A DNA stretch of 64,000 bases from Strobilurus pachycystidiatus (lineage: Eukaryota; Basidiomycota; Agaricomycetes; Agaricales; Physalacriaceae), in assembly GCA_019915135.1 (NCBI GenBank), contig JAHLMK010000004.1, positions 2,542,001 to 2,606,000 of the forward strand. Reading direction: 5' to 3'. Made by a program: the position numbers and the translations under genes. This document shows, piece by piece, positions 63,001 through 64,000 of this stretch (positions within the stretch are counted from its first letter, which is position 1; the number at the start of each line of letters is the position of its first letter). Under the pieces are notes generated by a model, which searched no databases, was not told where the DNA came from, and saw only the letters and a program-made list of their open reading frames with translations.

Positions 63001-64000
63001 ATCGACAGCACTGGCAGACGCGACAAGTGGATAGACTCACCACCTACGGAATAGCTTATAGCCGAGTATTTTATAGCTCTTGGACCTTAGAACAGAGTAA
63101 AGCTGCGAATCTGGAAGATCCTTAGTGTTGTCACGAGAGTTCATCACGGGTATCACGGGTCGGGCAGATGCATGCTTGGAAACTGTCATAAGCTCGCTGG
63201 TAGTCTTGCGGTGGTTAGAGAACACTGCCCTTTTCCTCGACGCCAACAACCACCCCACATTCCCCCGCATGTGGGGTTGATCCGCGTGTATGATTTGCAA
63301 TTGTCAACGGGGCCGACGACTTCGAAAGCATCTGGAATAGTGGCCCGAGAAGCATCAAGCTGCGTCGGTTGTAGCGTGCACCTTTATGATTATCACGGAC
63401 ACCGACGCCGGTCTACGAAGTAGCCGTGCAGCACCACGACGCATGTTCATCCTGTGTTCATCCCTGCAGACGTACATAGATGACCTCGCCGTCCCGGAGC
63501 AGGTCCGGATCCCTGAAGTAGCCATGTTGCGAGCATCGTGGTCGAAGAGGGTCGAAGGTGTCTAATTATGTGGCTGCGTTCCTAGCTGCATGTCAGCTAT
63601 GGAGACCCAATTGATTCGAAACCACGGACTGACCGTAGTAGGACAGCCCACCTCATAAGTACCGTAAACGTAGTCCAAATGATTAACGTTATGCTCCTTG
63701 ACTGCGCGGGTGTTCCAACGGTTGCAATTCATTGGCCACAAGGGAAGTTTCAGTCCAGACTGCGAGAGCCTGTATCCGACAAATGCAATCCTCATGAGAG
63801 CGGAGTGAAGTGGCATCATCATTCTGATTGGAAGTAGATCTGGCCGGACGGTGCGTTAGATTGAACTGCTCGCATCAACAATCACGTCCCTTGGTCGTAA
63901 GTATACAATGTCCTTGATTGAAAGTACAATACCGTCCGCGTTTTATTTTACAATAGAACAGAAATGTCATCTACACGTTCGAAAGCGCCCAAAGAGTCAT
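63001..64000. other. right-edge intergenic sequence
   Basis: Short ORFs only (for example 63037-63300 minus and 63172-63423 plus). No supported gene; sequence near 63960 may lead into one beyond the window. Confidence 0.4.

Overview
The window reads as a filamentous basidiomycete, most likely an agaricomycete mushroom. Genes are split by many introns of about 45-60 bp with GT..AG ends and short CTRAC-type branch sites. The gene set fits that group: a Vts1-type SAM-domain RNA-binding protein, a TPR/CHAT protein, an AIG1-like G-domain protein, a Cys-rich secreted protein with a GPI-type tail, a type-B carboxylesterase and a PEBP-like secreted protein. The retroelements are Ty3/gypsy, one of them a chromovirus. 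No taxon-specific marker (rRNA, mating locus) is present, so the assignment is an inference from gene style and families.

Bases 1-20,170 are a transposon-rich accessory region. A 5'-cut gypsy chromovirus (element 1, + strand, 1-6285) is nested inside the integrase of a second gypsy (element 2, - strand, 6286-11505). Element 1 carries an intron-containing extra ORF between pol and its 3' LTR. Element 2 joins gag to pol through a probable -1 frameshift. To the right lie a diverged tandem repeat array, a multi-pass membrane gene, an inverted-repeat (MITE-like) element with a tRNA-like core, and a deleted gypsy copy in + orientation. Then comes a 2.07-kb element with about 460-bp inverted arms enclosing a protein-kinase N-lobe fragment, and a MITE with a 9-bp target duplication that splits an otherwise open reading frame.

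From 20.6 kb onward the sequence is mostly host genes: a SAP-domain membrane protein and a Cys-rich GPI-type protein (divergent), Vts1, a G-domain protein, a divergent pair of paralogues of an unrecognised family (A at 28.8-30.5 kb, B at 31.4-32.7 kb), and the TPR/CHAT protein (34.5-38.6 kb). After a repeat-rich spacer come a small TM/coiled-coil protein, a PEBP-like protein whose fold is interrupted by about nine 29-residue His/Asp/Gly-rich repeats, several tiny membrane or secreted proteins, the third member of the unrecognised family (C, 50.7-52.2 kb), a hypothetical protein, a long coiled-coil protein, an alpha/beta-hydrolase lipase divergent from it, and the carboxylesterase.

There is no operon logic. 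Functional links are limited to divergent promoters (20.6-22.9, 30.5-31.4 and 58.6-58.8 kb), dispersed paralogues, and the proximity of a G-domain protein and a CHAT-domain protein, two families that recur in stress and immunity systems. Exon junctions were chosen by hand from splice signals and reading-frame continuity; no transcript data were available.
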